DNA of 5,750 bases, taken from positions 1 through 5,750 of the forward strand of contig SKWY01000393.1 in the NCBI GenBank assembly GCA_007128675.1, given 5' to 3'. Source of the stretch: Deltaproteobacteria bacterium. GTDB lineage: Bacteria > Myxococcota > Myxococcia > SLRQ01. The notes under the pieces were generated by a model that worked only from the letters and a program-made list of their open reading frames with translations, was not told where the DNA came from and did not search any database. Positions 1 to 5,750 of the stretch are shown here, one piece after another (within the stretch, counting starts at the first letter, position 1; the number at the start of each line of letters is the position of its first letter). Made by a program: the position numbers and the translations under genes.

Positions 1-896
1 TAAACCCTGAGAAACCGTCCAAGGGACAAAGCGGCACCGCCCAGCCCTAGTGCGGCACCACCAACGGCGAGAAGAGGCAGCACGTAGCCAGGAGCCGCGA
101 TGCTAATCTGCATAGCAAAGGCCTCCGCCAGCCCGGCCTCAACCCTAGGCAGAAGCACGAACCAAAGAAAGGTGGCCGCCACGCCGGCAATGATCGAGCC
201 CATTAGCCCCTGCAGCAATCCCTCGATTAGAAATGGGGCACGGACAAAAGAGTCGGTGGCCCCACAAAGCTTCATGATCTCGATCTCGTCCTTTCTGGCG
301 AAGACAGCCAGCTTGATGGTGTTGGAGACAGTGACCATGGCGGCCAGGAGAATCAATCCCCCAAGAAAGAGGCCAGCAATTGCCAGCAACGAGACTAGGC
401 CCTCCAGTCGACCTACCCAGTCACGACCAAAATCGACCTCATCCACACCCTCCATCGACTCGATGGCCGCAGCGAACTCTTCGAGCCTCTCTCGTCCAAG
501 CCGAGATACGCCGCCGGCAATCTCGATGCTTTCCGGCAGTGGATTATTCTCCAAACCCTGGAGAATGTCGGCATCGTCCGCCAACGAGGCACGAAGACGC
601 TCCATGGCCTCTTCCTTGGAAACCTCCATAATCCTCGCATCGTGACCGGCGGCCTCCTCAATCGCGGCTCGTATGCGAACTCGAGCCTCCGCCGCCAGTT
701 CATCCTCGAGATAGACGGCAACGACTAGGTCGGAAGACCAAGCGTCCAACAAACCGCGAACCTGACCCACTACACCGGAGAAGACCGCGACAACGAAGAG
801 CGCGATGGCGATCGTAAGCACCGCCACCACGTTGACGAAGACCGCCTGACGCATGCCTTTTACGGCACGCCGAAGAAAGTAGCCAAGTCGCATCAT
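1..896 (-). CDS. ftsX: Cell division protein FtsX (ABC-type membrane subunit), stop codon cut by window edge
   Basis: Integral inner-membrane partner of FtsE. In known systems FtsEX sits at the divisome and transmits ATP hydrolysis to periplasmic murein hydrolases or their activators. Reading from the ATG at 896-894 gives 298 codons ending GRFLRV, followed by the bases TA at the window edge. A stop codon there is very likely, and 298 aa fits many FtsX proteins. Visible layout: short basic N-terminus (MMRLGYFLRRA), TM1 about residues 19-44, an extracytoplasmic domain about 45-165 containing NPLPESIEI (118-126), TM2 about 167-190, the family hallmark VSNTIKLAVFARKDEIEIMK (190-209) followed by LCGAT, TM3 about 223-249 and TM4 about 268-290. 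The first ATG is preferred over the adjacent second one because GGAG lies 7 nt upstream and the N-terminus looks canonical. The frame is open upstream to another ATG at 998-996, so a 34-residue extension cannot be excluded. Confidence 0.93.
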   Translation of the reverse strand, partial: MMRLGYFLRRAVKGMRQAVFVNVVAVLTIAIALFVVAVFSGVVGQVRGLLDAWSSDLVVAVYLEDELAAEARVRIRAAIEEAAGHDARIMEVSKEEAMERLRASLADDADILQGLENNPLPESIEIAGGVSRLGRERLEEFAAAIESMEGVDEVDFGRDWVGRLEGLVSLLAIAGLFLGGLILLAAMVTVSNTIKLAVFARKDEIEIMKLCGATDSFVRAPFLIEGLLQGLMGSIIAGVAATFLWFVLLPRVEAGLAEAFAMQISIAAPGYVLPLLAVGGAALGLGGAALSLGRFLRV

Positions 897-991
897 GGCA
901 TTGCTCCAACAGCCATGGGCTCGATCGAAAGACTGCGAGCCGATCCTACAGGGACCGCCATCGAGCGTTCCTTCTTGGCGAGCCCCCTCAC
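893..991 (-). other. Possible 32-codon coupled ORF between ftsE and ftsX
   Basis: A GTG at 991-989 overlaps the ftsE stop as GTGA. It opens a 32-codon frame (begins VRGLAKKERS, ends MAVGAMP) whose TGA at 895-893 overlaps the ftsX ATGATG start. A perfect AGGAGG stands 7 nt before the GTG. The peptide is short, basic near its start, mildly hydrophobic at its end, and resembles nothing I recognise. It could be a leader whose translation carries ribosomes from ftsE to ftsX, or a chance frame. The AGGAGG is also encoded by the acidic Glu-Glu-Asp tail of FtsE, which weakens the case. Confidence 0.25.
904..907 (-). promoter_or_regulatory. Shine-Dalgarno GGAG for ftsX
   Basis: On the minus strand GGAG is followed by 7 nt and then the ATGATG at 896-891. 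This spacing favours the first ATG as the ftsX start and argues against the upstream in-frame ATG at 998-996. Confidence 0.5.
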
Positions 992-1695
992 AGCTCATCC
1001 TCCTCCCCGAGGCTCTCCTCGGTTTCTGGTGGAGCTTCCGCGTCCTCGACTATTCGGCCGCGCTCGAGGTGAATCACCCTGCGACGAAAGCGCTCGACCA
1101 GGTCCATGTCGTGGGTAGCCACGATCACCGTCGTCCCCTTCGCGTTCGCCTCATGAAGAAGATTCATAATCTCGACGGAGCGCTCCGTATCGAGATTACC
1201 CGTTGGCTCATCAGCCAAGAGCACCTTGGGATAGTTGGCGAGCGCACGGCACACGGCGACTCGCTGCTGCTCACCTCCCGAGAGCGTTCGAGGATCCACG
1301 TTCATCTTGTGTTCGAGACCCACCGACTTCAACAAGAAATAGACTCTCTTGAGCATCTCTCTGCGACGAGTACCGACTACCTCCAGTGCAAAGGCCACGT
1401 TCTCGCCCACCGTGCGAGAATGGATCAGCTTGAAATCCTGAAAAACTACCCCTACCTCCCGCCTCAAGAAAGCGACCCTATTCCTATCCAGCCTTGCCAC
1501 GTTGCGGCCGCCCACCAAGATCTGACCCGTGGTGGGTTGCTCGGCGCAAAAGATGGTACGAAGCAAGGTCGTCTTACCGGCCCCTGAAGAGCCGGTAAGG
1601 AACACGAACTGACCCTTTGGCACGTGCAGAGAGACATCCCGCAGTGCCGGCGGTGATCCAGGAAACTCCTTGGTAACGTGGTACAAACGAATCAC
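988..1695 (-). CDS. ftsE: Cell division ATP-binding protein FtsE
   Basis: Cytoplasmic ABC-type ATPase that pairs with FtsX to couple ATP hydrolysis to septal peptidoglycan remodelling. At 235 aa it is slightly longer than the usual 220-230. All nucleotide-binding motifs are intact: Walker A GSSGAGKT (35-42), Q-loop Gln86 in VVFQDFKL, signature LSGGEQQ (138-144), Walker B VLLADEP (158-164) with catalytic Glu163, D-loop NLD (167-169) and switch His195 in ATHD. The text PTGNLD and FQDFKLI is typical of FtsE rather than LolD. The extra length is an acidic tail (from about 217, ending EEDEL). The start is GTG at 1695-1693, overlapping the upstream gene's TGA (GTGA), so translation is probably coupled. 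A GAGGA lies about 12 nt upstream. ftsX follows after about 90 nt. Confidence 0.96.
   Translation of the reverse strand: MIRLYHVTKEFPGSPPALRDVSLHVPKGQFVFLTGSSGAGKTTLLRTIFCAEQPTTGQILVGGRNVARLDRNRVAFLRREVGVVFQDFKLIHSRTVGENVAFALEVVGTRRREMLKRVYFLLKSVGLEHKMNVDPRTLSGGEQQRVAVCRALANYPKVLLADEPTGNLDTERSVEIMNLLHEANAKGTTVIVATHDMDLVERFRRRVIHLERGRIVEDAEAPPETEESLGEEDEL
999..1004 (-). promoter_or_regulatory. AGGAGG ribosome-binding-like site inside the ftsE 3' end
   Basis: AGGAGG on the minus strand lies within the last codons of ftsE. It is 7 nt upstream of the GTG at 991 that starts the small spacer ORF, and directly against the ATG at 998-996 that is in frame with ftsX. For that ATG the spacing is too short unless the preceding GGGG is used. 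It also simply encodes Glu-Glu-Asp, so a role in initiation is uncertain. Confidence 0.3.
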
Positions 1696-2258
1696 GTATC
1701 GTCGTCTTCCTCGGCAAGATAGCTGAGTATCACCTCGCCAAGGCTGCGCTCGCTGATGAGATCCTCACCAAAGATCGTCTCACCTCCCTCGCGAGGTCTG
1801 GGTTTGACGTCCATGCGTTGAGCCGCGACCACCTCGGGAGGAACGGAGGCTGCCGCCTCCCGCGAAGGAGACGACGTCTTCTTCTCTTCGTTCTTCGGAC
1901 CTGGAGCCACCTTGGGCCGGGAGGCATCAGCCTCGTCCACATCCAAAACCCCCGGCTGCCATGTGCGAGAGGAGTACTGGTCGATGACATCGTCGTAAAG
2001 CCCACGAACCAAGTTGCGCAGCATGTCCTTTTGCTGCTCCTGCATCATCTTGCGCACCAAGGTCGACACGTTGTCGTCGTGAACGATGTCGACATAGGAG
2101 GTCTTCTTGGAGGCAAGGATGTTCCCGCCCATGAATAGATGGGTGATGACATGGGGATTCTCGATGCCGGAGTCCTCGGTCTGCACGTGAAACAAACGTC
2201 CCTTGTGTCGGATGTTGTGATTGAAACCGGTGACCATCTTGTTAGGAAAGCTGCTCAT
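1692..2258 (-). CDS. Conserved protein of unknown function, upstream of ftsE
   Basis: A 188-aa protein of unknown function, with no signal peptide or membrane segment, so probably cytoplasmic. It has three parts. An N-terminal block (about 9-60) is probably beta-rich and holds TGFNHN (10-15), FHVQTEDSG (23-31), NPHVITHLFMGGN (34-46) and ASKKTSY (49-55). A helical stretch (about 61-92) runs KMMQEQQKDMLRNLVRGLYD. A Pro/Ala/Lys/charged, probably disordered linker (about 100-158) is followed by a short C-terminal box, GETIFGEDLISERSLGEVIL (159-178), ending LAEEDDDT. From memory, the first and last blocks are conserved in myxobacterial and deltaproteobacterial hypothetical proteins, which I have not checked. 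The start at 2258 is preferred over the Met at residue 8 because a weak GAGA precedes it and only 6 nt separate it from the upstream stop. Its stop overlaps the ftsE start, pointing to a role linked to FtsEX or shared expression. Confidence 0.85.
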   Translation of the reverse strand: MSSFPNKMVTGFNHNIRHKGRLFHVQTEDSGIENPHVITHLFMGGNILASKKTSYVDIVHDDNVSTLVRKMMQEQQKDMLRNLVRGLYDDVIDQYSSRTWQPGVLDVDEADASRPKVAPGPKNEEKKTSSPSREAAASVPPEVVAAQRMDVKPRPREGGETIFGEDLISERSLGEVILSYLAEEDDDT

Positions 2259-2264
2259 GTAATC

Positions 2265-3272
2265 TCAACCCACCGTGGCTCGGCTCTCACCTCGATCCCC
2301 CGATACGGCTACACCGTCTCCGCCATCCATCTGGACCTTTCTTACCGCAAACAAAGCATCCTTGATGAGCCCCCCAAAAGACACCGTTCCGTGGCCATCG
2401 AAAGCGGCTACTCCGATGCTGCCAGTCAGACGCAAGCTTCGACCGTCTTCGATCTCTGCTGAATGGTTTCTCAAGCGATCGCATAGGCGCTCCCCAACCA
2501 CCATCGCACCGTCACGAGGAGTATGCGGCATGAAGACGAGAATCTTGTCCTCTGCATAAAGCACTGGGAGATCTATGTCTCGAATGCAAAGTGTGATCTG
2601 GGCCAGAAGAGATCCCACGACTCGACCACGTTCCTTCACGTCGAGCTCGGCGGCAAGCTCTTGAAGGCCATCAAAAGCCACTATGGCAAGACTGATCGGA
2701 TAGGCGTACCTCTTGGAACGCTTGACCTCCATCAAGAGCAACCTCTTGAAGAAGTCGAAGTCATACGCCACGTCTCCAGCTACCTTCGGCCGAACCGCGC
2801 TGCTTTCCACCGATTGTGGCTGTGAAGATCGGGTTGCTTCTTCCAGGGCACGCTCCAACGTGTCGATTTGGTCGAGAAGCAACCTGATGCGCAGCATTCC
2901 CCGGAGCACGGTCAATACCGCGTGCTTCTTGATCGGTGCCACGAGGTAGCCATCCGCGCCAACCATCGTCGAACGTCGCTCGGCCTCCTCCTCACCCGGC
3001 GCATAGAGCAAGACGACTGGAATCCTCGAAGACACCTCGCTCTTGATCCTCTGGCACAGCTTCTCGCCAACTCGCTCCGACGTCTCGGCCCCCGCTAGCA
3101 CCACGTCCACAGACGAAGCGACGAGGAAAGTCAATGCCGCTTCCATGTCGGCGCGCACCTCAACTCTGAAACCTCCTGTCTCGAGGTAACCGCGAAGTAC
3201 ACTCTGGACCGCTCGCTGCTCTTCCACAACGAGAACGGAAGGCTCGGGTCTGTCGTCTGACTCACTAATCAT
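2265..3272 (-). CDS. Degenerate receiver-GGDEF signalling protein (putative c-di-GMP effector)
   Basis: A 335-aa cytoplasmic protein, numbered here from the ATG at 3272-3270. Residues about 11-128 have a response-regulator receiver pattern (SVLVVEEQ; PVVLLYAPG; GADGYLVAP) but lack the phosphorylation residues: EE (17-18) replaces the acidic DD pair, Gly61 is at the phospho-Asp position, Tyr90 replaces Thr/Ser and Ala112 replaces the Lys before Pro. A helical linker (about 128-150) leads to a GGDEF-type domain (about 170-320). Its signature is AEDKI (240-244) instead of GGDEF, and the DxD metal site reads AFD, so cyclase activity is unlikely. RDIDLP begins at Arg231, giving RxxD (Arg231, Asp234) at the spacing of the c-di-GMP inhibitory site. 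LTGSIGVAAF (282-291) is retained. The frame is open to an ATG at 3419, but that 49-residue extension is low-complexity-like, precedes the receiver fold and would consume the divergent promoter region. No clear Shine-Dalgarno precedes 3272. This is the first gene of the ftsEX operon. Confidence 0.85.
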   Translation of the reverse strand: MISESDDRPEPSVLVVEEQRAVQSVLRGYLETGGFRVEVRADMEAALTFLVASSVDVVLAGAETSERVGEKLCQRIKSEVSSRIPVVLLYAPGEEEAERRSTMVGADGYLVAPIKKHAVLTVLRGMLRIRLLLDQIDTLERALEEATRSSQPQSVESSAVRPKVAGDVAYDFDFFKRLLLMEVKRSKRYAYPISLAIVAFDGLQELAAELDVKERGRVVGSLLAQITLCIRDIDLPVLYAEDKILVFMPHTPRDGAMVVGERLCDRLRNHSAEIEDGRSLRLTGSIGVAAFDGHGTVSFGGLIKDALFAVRKVQMDGGDGVAVSGDRGESRATVG

Positions 3273-3279
3273 GAAGGCG

Positions 3280-3308
3280 ATGATACAACGGCCACGCCCC
3301 AGAAGCAG
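3280..3308 (-). promoter_or_regulatory. Candidate promoter for the ftsEX operon, possibly leaderless
   Basis: On the minus strand TATCAT (3285-3280) matches the -10 consensus at 5 of 6 bases and ends 7 nt before the ATG at 3272. Transcription could therefore begin at or beside the start codon, which would fit the lack of a ribosome-binding site. The -35 position (around 3308-3303, CTGCTT) is a poor match, so the call is weak. Confidence 0.3.
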
Positions 3309-3406
3309 CCATGCATTGCTCCCAGCATGACTCACGCCCAGTCCCGACCCGACTACCCTACCAATCGAGGCGGGGTCTGGGGCTTGTCCATTAGCCTCCT
3401 CGACCA

Positions 3407-3436
3407 TTGACCACAACACGCCCAGGCGGATAGGTT
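3407..3436 (+). promoter_or_regulatory. Candidate promoter for the hydrolase-like/nadE operon
   Basis: TTGACC (3407-3412) matches the -35 consensus at 5 of 6 bases. After 18 nt comes TAGGTT (3431-3436), which keeps the first T, the A and the final T of the -10 element. The -10 ends 10 nt before the ATG at 3447, implying a very short or absent leader. No good Shine-Dalgarno is present close to that ATG. Confidence 0.3.
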
Positions 3437-3446
3437 TCGCTCGTCA

Positions 3447-4055
3447 ATGAGCAGCACCGTCTTCATCGGAGTTGATCTCCAGCGCGACTTCGTCACGGCG
3501 ACCGCAGCCTATGGCATGGCCGATGCCTCCAGTGTAGTGGCGGCGGCGGTGCGACTCTCCAGATTCGCGCGAGAGCGCGAAGTGCCCCTGATCCTTACCC
3601 AGGACACCCACGAGGAAGGCGATCCCTGCTTTCTTACCTGCCCGCCACATAACGTCCTGGGTACCGAGGGTCACCGGTTGATTGGCGAGTTGGAAGCCAA
3701 AGATTGCCACCTGATCCCCAATGATCCCCACTATCCCTTACCGGAGACTCCGACGAACAAAGGCCCTATCTTGCTGCATTCGCCAGACCACCGGCGTGGT
3801 CTTTTCGGAAACGTGAACTCCGACCGGCTTCTTTCCCTCCTCGAAGCCGACGAGTATGTTCTTTTCGGTCTGCCCCTCGAGATCGGAGTTCGCGCGGCGG
3901 GCCTAGGCCTTCGCCAGCGCTCCAAGACGACCATATTGGTCTCTGACGCGATCGCCCATCTCGACTCGGAGCAGGCCCCCTCTTGGCTCGCCGCCCTTGC
4001 GGCCGCCGGTTGCCGTTTCCTCACGACCGAGGGAATCATAGAGCGCTACGCGTGA
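3447..4055 (+). CDS. Isochorismatase/nicotinamidase-fold protein lacking the catalytic cysteine
   Basis: A 202-aa cytoplasmic protein of the cysteine-hydrolase (isochorismatase-like, PncA-related) fold. Active members use an Asp-Lys-Cys triad; nicotinamidases deamidate nicotinamide to nicotinate with a bound metal. Family features present: FIGVDLQRDF with Asp10, TQDTH with Asp53 and His55 at the metal-site position, PPHNVLGTEG (66-75), and TILVSDAIA late in the fold. The nucleophile elbow, normally like GIATDYCVK, reads GLPLEIGVR (141-149), so Gly147 (codon GGA at 3885-3887) replaces Cys. The usual catalytic Lys region reads LLHSPDH, with Ser112 where Lys is expected. Catalysis by the normal route is therefore unlikely. 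The start at 3447 places the first strand correctly. The stop TGA overlaps the GTG of nadE, so the pair is probably co-translated and the protein may serve NAD metabolism as a binding or regulatory partner. That role is inference. Confidence 0.85.
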   Translation: MSSTVFIGVDLQRDFVTATAAYGMADASSVVAAAVRLSRFAREREVPLILTQDTHEEGDPCFLTCPPHNVLGTEGHRLIGELEAKDCHLIPNDPHYPLPETPTNKGPILLHSPDHRRGLFGNVNSDRLLSLLEADEYVLFGLPLEIGVRAAGLGLRQRSKTTILVSDAIAHLDSEQAPSWLAALAAAGCRFLTTEGIIERYA

Positions 4056-5740
4056 AGATTGCTCTTGCTCAGATTGACACAGTGGTCGGAGACATCGAGG
4101 GCAACACGCTGCGAGTCAAGGACGCGGCCGGCAGAGCCCGAGAAGCTGGTGCGGATTTCGTTGTTTTTCCGGAGCTCACAATCTCCGGCTATGATCCGCG
4201 TGACCTTCTGTCCATTTCCGGTTTTTTGGAGAGATCCCAGAGGGCTGTCCTAGATCTGGCCAAACCCGCGAGCTGGAATCGCGGCATGGCCATCGCGGTC
4301 GGTTTTCCCGAACCCAACCGAGAAAGGCATGGGGCCCCGGCCTATAATTCCTGCGCCCTCCTATGCGAAGGTCGAATCGAAGCGGTGGCTCGAAAACGCC
4401 TCCTACCCTCCTATGATGTCCTAGAGGAACACCGACACTTCGAACCGGTCGCCGACGCCACTGTCACCGAGTTGGGAGGCCTAACGCTTGGGCTAACGAT
4501 CTGCGAGGACGTCTGGAATAGCAGGCGATTCCACCAGAGACCTCGGCACGCCCACGATCCGGTGAAGGAGCTCGTCAAGGCCGGCGCCGATGTGATTGTG
4601 AACCTGTCGGCCTCGCCCTTTCACGTTGGCAAGCCAGCCTATCGCGAGCGGATGCTGGGGGCTCTTGCGGCGGAGCACGGCGTTCAGGTTGTCATGACCA
4701 ACATGGTTGGCGGAAACGACGGCCTCGTCTTCGACGGAACCAGCCTCGCCCACGCTGCTGACGGGCACACCGCGGTACGCTGCAAATCCTTCGAAGAGGA
4801 CCTTGTCATCTTCGATACCGCTGCCGCGGATGCCTGTGCAATCGAACACCATTGTTCTTACGATCGAGACCTTGGTGAGCTCCACCAGGCCCTTGTCCTG
4901 GGCATCCGCGACTTTTGTCGCAAGACCGGCTTCTCGAAAGTGCTGGTGGGACTTTCGGGCGGCATGGACTCGGCGCTCGTGACGACACTGGCCGCCGAGG
5001 CATTGGGAGCGGATCGTGTTCTCGCCGTAGCCATGCCATCACGCTATAGCTCGAGAGCCTCGCTGACCGATGCTCGTACCTTGGCGGCCAACCTGGGCAT
5101 CGAGTTCATGGAGATATCGATCGAGGCGCCCTTCTCCTCTCTTTTGGAGGTCCTCGCTCCCCATGTATGGACAAGCCCCCAGAAGAGCCATGTCGATGCC
5201 CGCGAAATCACCGACGTAGCGCATGAGAACATCCAGCCGCGACTGCGAGCAATCTATCTGATGGCTCTTTCCAATAAGCTTGGGCACCTGGTTCTTGCCC
5301 CCGGAAACAAGAGCGAGATGGCGGTTGGCTACAGCACGATCTATGGAGACATGGCAGGTGGGCTTGCTCCGATTGGAGACGTCCTGAAAACGACGACGTA
5401 TGCCCTGGCTAGACAGATCAACGAAAGAGCCAAGACAGACATCATCCCTCGCTCGATAATGGAAAAAGCACCCAGCGCCGAGCTGCGACCCAATCAGCGC
5501 GACCAGGACACGCTCCCACCTTACGAGGTGCTCGATCCGATAATCTCCGCCTTCGTGGAAAGCTCCTTGGATGTCGACGGCATCGTTGCGAAGGGTTACG
5601 ACCGAAACACGGCTAGCGCCGTTGTCGAAATGATCTTGGCCGCAGAGCACAAACGCAAACAGGCGGCGCCCGTGATTAAAGTGTCTCCCGCTCCCTTCGG
5701 ATCAGGGTACCGGCTACCCATTGCTCAGCGCTACCGGTAG
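4052..5740 (+). CDS. nadE: Glutamine-dependent NAD+ synthetase
   Basis: Catalyses the last step of NAD+ synthesis, ATP-dependent amidation of nicotinate adenine dinucleotide, with ammonia from glutamine; cytoplasmic. It has two domains. The N-terminal nitrilase-type glutaminase has an intact triad: Glu41 (VFPELTISGYDPRDLL), Lys115 (ARKRLLPSYDVLEEHRHFEP) and Cys151 (LTICEDVW). The C-terminal synthetase domain has the ATP-pyrophosphatase P-loop LSGGMDS (301-307), ENIQPRLR (392-399), GNKSE (418-422), GDMAGGLAPIGDVLKT (432-447) and the KAPSAELRPNQRDQDTLPPY box (472-491). It ends with RLPIAQRYR, like the usual (F/Y)P(I/M)..R(Y/F) tail. The 562-aa length is normal for the bacterial two-domain form. 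I place the start at GTG 4052 because VKIALAQIDTVVGDIEGN is the canonical N-terminus. The open frame back to 3983 is a shadow over the upstream gene. GTG overlaps the previous stop as GTGA, and no strong Shine-Dalgarno is seen, consistent with coupling. Confidence 0.96.
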   Translation: MKIALAQIDTVVGDIEGNTLRVKDAAGRAREAGADFVVFPELTISGYDPRDLLSISGFLERSQRAVLDLAKPASWNRGMAIAVGFPEPNRERHGAPAYNSCALLCEGRIEAVARKRLLPSYDVLEEHRHFEPVADATVTELGGLTLGLTICEDVWNSRRFHQRPRHAHDPVKELVKAGADVIVNLSASPFHVGKPAYRERMLGALAAEHGVQVVMTNMVGGNDGLVFDGTSLAHAADGHTAVRCKSFEEDLVIFDTAAADACAIEHHCSYDRDLGELHQALVLGIRDFCRKTGFSKVLVGLSGGMDSALVTTLAAEALGADRVLAVAMPSRYSSRASLTDARTLAANLGIEFMEISIEAPFSSLLEVLAPHVWTSPQKSHVDAREITDVAHENIQPRLRAIYLMALSNKLGHLVLAPGNKSEMAVGYSTIYGDMAGGLAPIGDVLKTTTYALARQINERAKTDIIPRSIMEKAPSAELRPNQRDQDTLPPYEVLDPIISAFVESSLDVDGIVAKGYDRNTASAVVEMILAAEHKRKQAAPVIKVSPAPFGSGYRLPIAQRYR

Positions 5741-5750
5741 GCCCGGACGA

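Larger units (their letters stand above)
3273..3446. other. Divergent intergenic region
   Basis: These 174 nt separate the two divergent operons if the minus-strand gene starts at 3272. They hold the two weak promoter candidates listed separately and a 5-bp inverted pair CATGC/GCATG (3310-3314, 3325-3329) that is too short to call an operator. GACCA occurs twice, 7 nt apart (3402-3406, 3409-3413), touching the plus-strand -35 candidate. I see no RNA gene or riboswitch. Confidence 0.55.

Noticed and set aside
895..1587. Long plus-strand open frame (230 codons) opposite ftsE
   Set aside because: It is antisense to an intact ftsE with every ABC motif, and its translation shows no recognisable domain, so it is a codon-bias shadow.
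1573..1599. Perfect 9-bp inverted repeat with a 9-nt loop
   Set aside because: It lies inside the Walker A codons of ftsE and is explained by coding for LTGSSGAGK. There is no U-tract, so it is not a terminator.
3310..3329. CATGC/GCATG inverted pair in the divergent region
   Set aside because: Five-base arms with a 10-nt gap are expected by chance, and no second copy was seen.
3273..3419. N-terminal extension of the pseudo-GGDEF protein to the ATG at 3419
   Set aside because: The 49 residues lie before the receiver fold, lack family features and would leave only 27 nt to the divergent gene.
3983..4051. Upstream in-frame ATG of nadE
   Set aside because: The added 23 residues overlap the preceding gene in another frame, while the canonical NadE N-terminus begins at GTG 4052.
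5039..5650. Minus-strand open frame (203 codons) opposite nadE
   Set aside because: It is antisense to the highly conserved synthetase domain and shows no family signature.
5731..5740. 10-bp palindrome CTACCGGTAG ending at the nadE stop
   Set aside because: It has no loop, no following T-run and only 10 nt of downstream sequence, so it cannot be called a terminator or operator site.

Overview
The window looks like chromosomal DNA from a moderately GC-rich Gram-negative bacterium. It is probably in the Myxococcota / former Deltaproteobacteria. That placement is inferred from an uncharacterised gene (1692-2258) whose N-terminal block I recall from that group, and no database was searched. I see no mobile element, RNA gene, CRISPR array or long repeat, and almost all of the window is protein-coding.

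Left block, minus strand, read from 3272 down to 1. This is a tight four-gene operon: (i) a two-domain signalling protein made of a degenerate receiver and a degenerate GGDEF domain (2265-3272); (ii) a conserved protein of unknown function (1692-2258); (iii) ftsE, the ATPase (988-1695); (iv) ftsX, the membrane partner (1-896), whose stop codon is cut by the window edge. The first two genes are 6 nt apart, the unknown gene and ftsE overlap by a GTGA, and ftsE and ftsX are separated by about 90 nt. That spacer holds either a 32-codon coupled ORF or an N-terminal extension of ftsX. FtsEX is an ABC-type complex at the division site that controls peptidoglycan hydrolases, so the two upstream genes are candidates for linked regulators.

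Centre, 3273-3446. This is a short divergent intergenic region with weak promoter candidates facing both ways.

Right block, plus strand. A two-gene operon joined by a GTGA overlap encodes an isochorismatase/nicotinamidase-fold protein that has lost its catalytic cysteine (3447-4055), followed by an intact glutamine-dependent NAD+ synthetase, nadE (4052-5740).

The most interesting theme is inactive relatives of enzymes placed beside active machinery. The signalling protein has lost the receiver phosphorylation residues and the cyclase active site, yet keeps an RxxD motif at the exact place of the c-di-GMP inhibitory site, next to FtsEX. The hydrolase-fold protein has lost its nucleophile but is translationally coupled to NAD synthetase.
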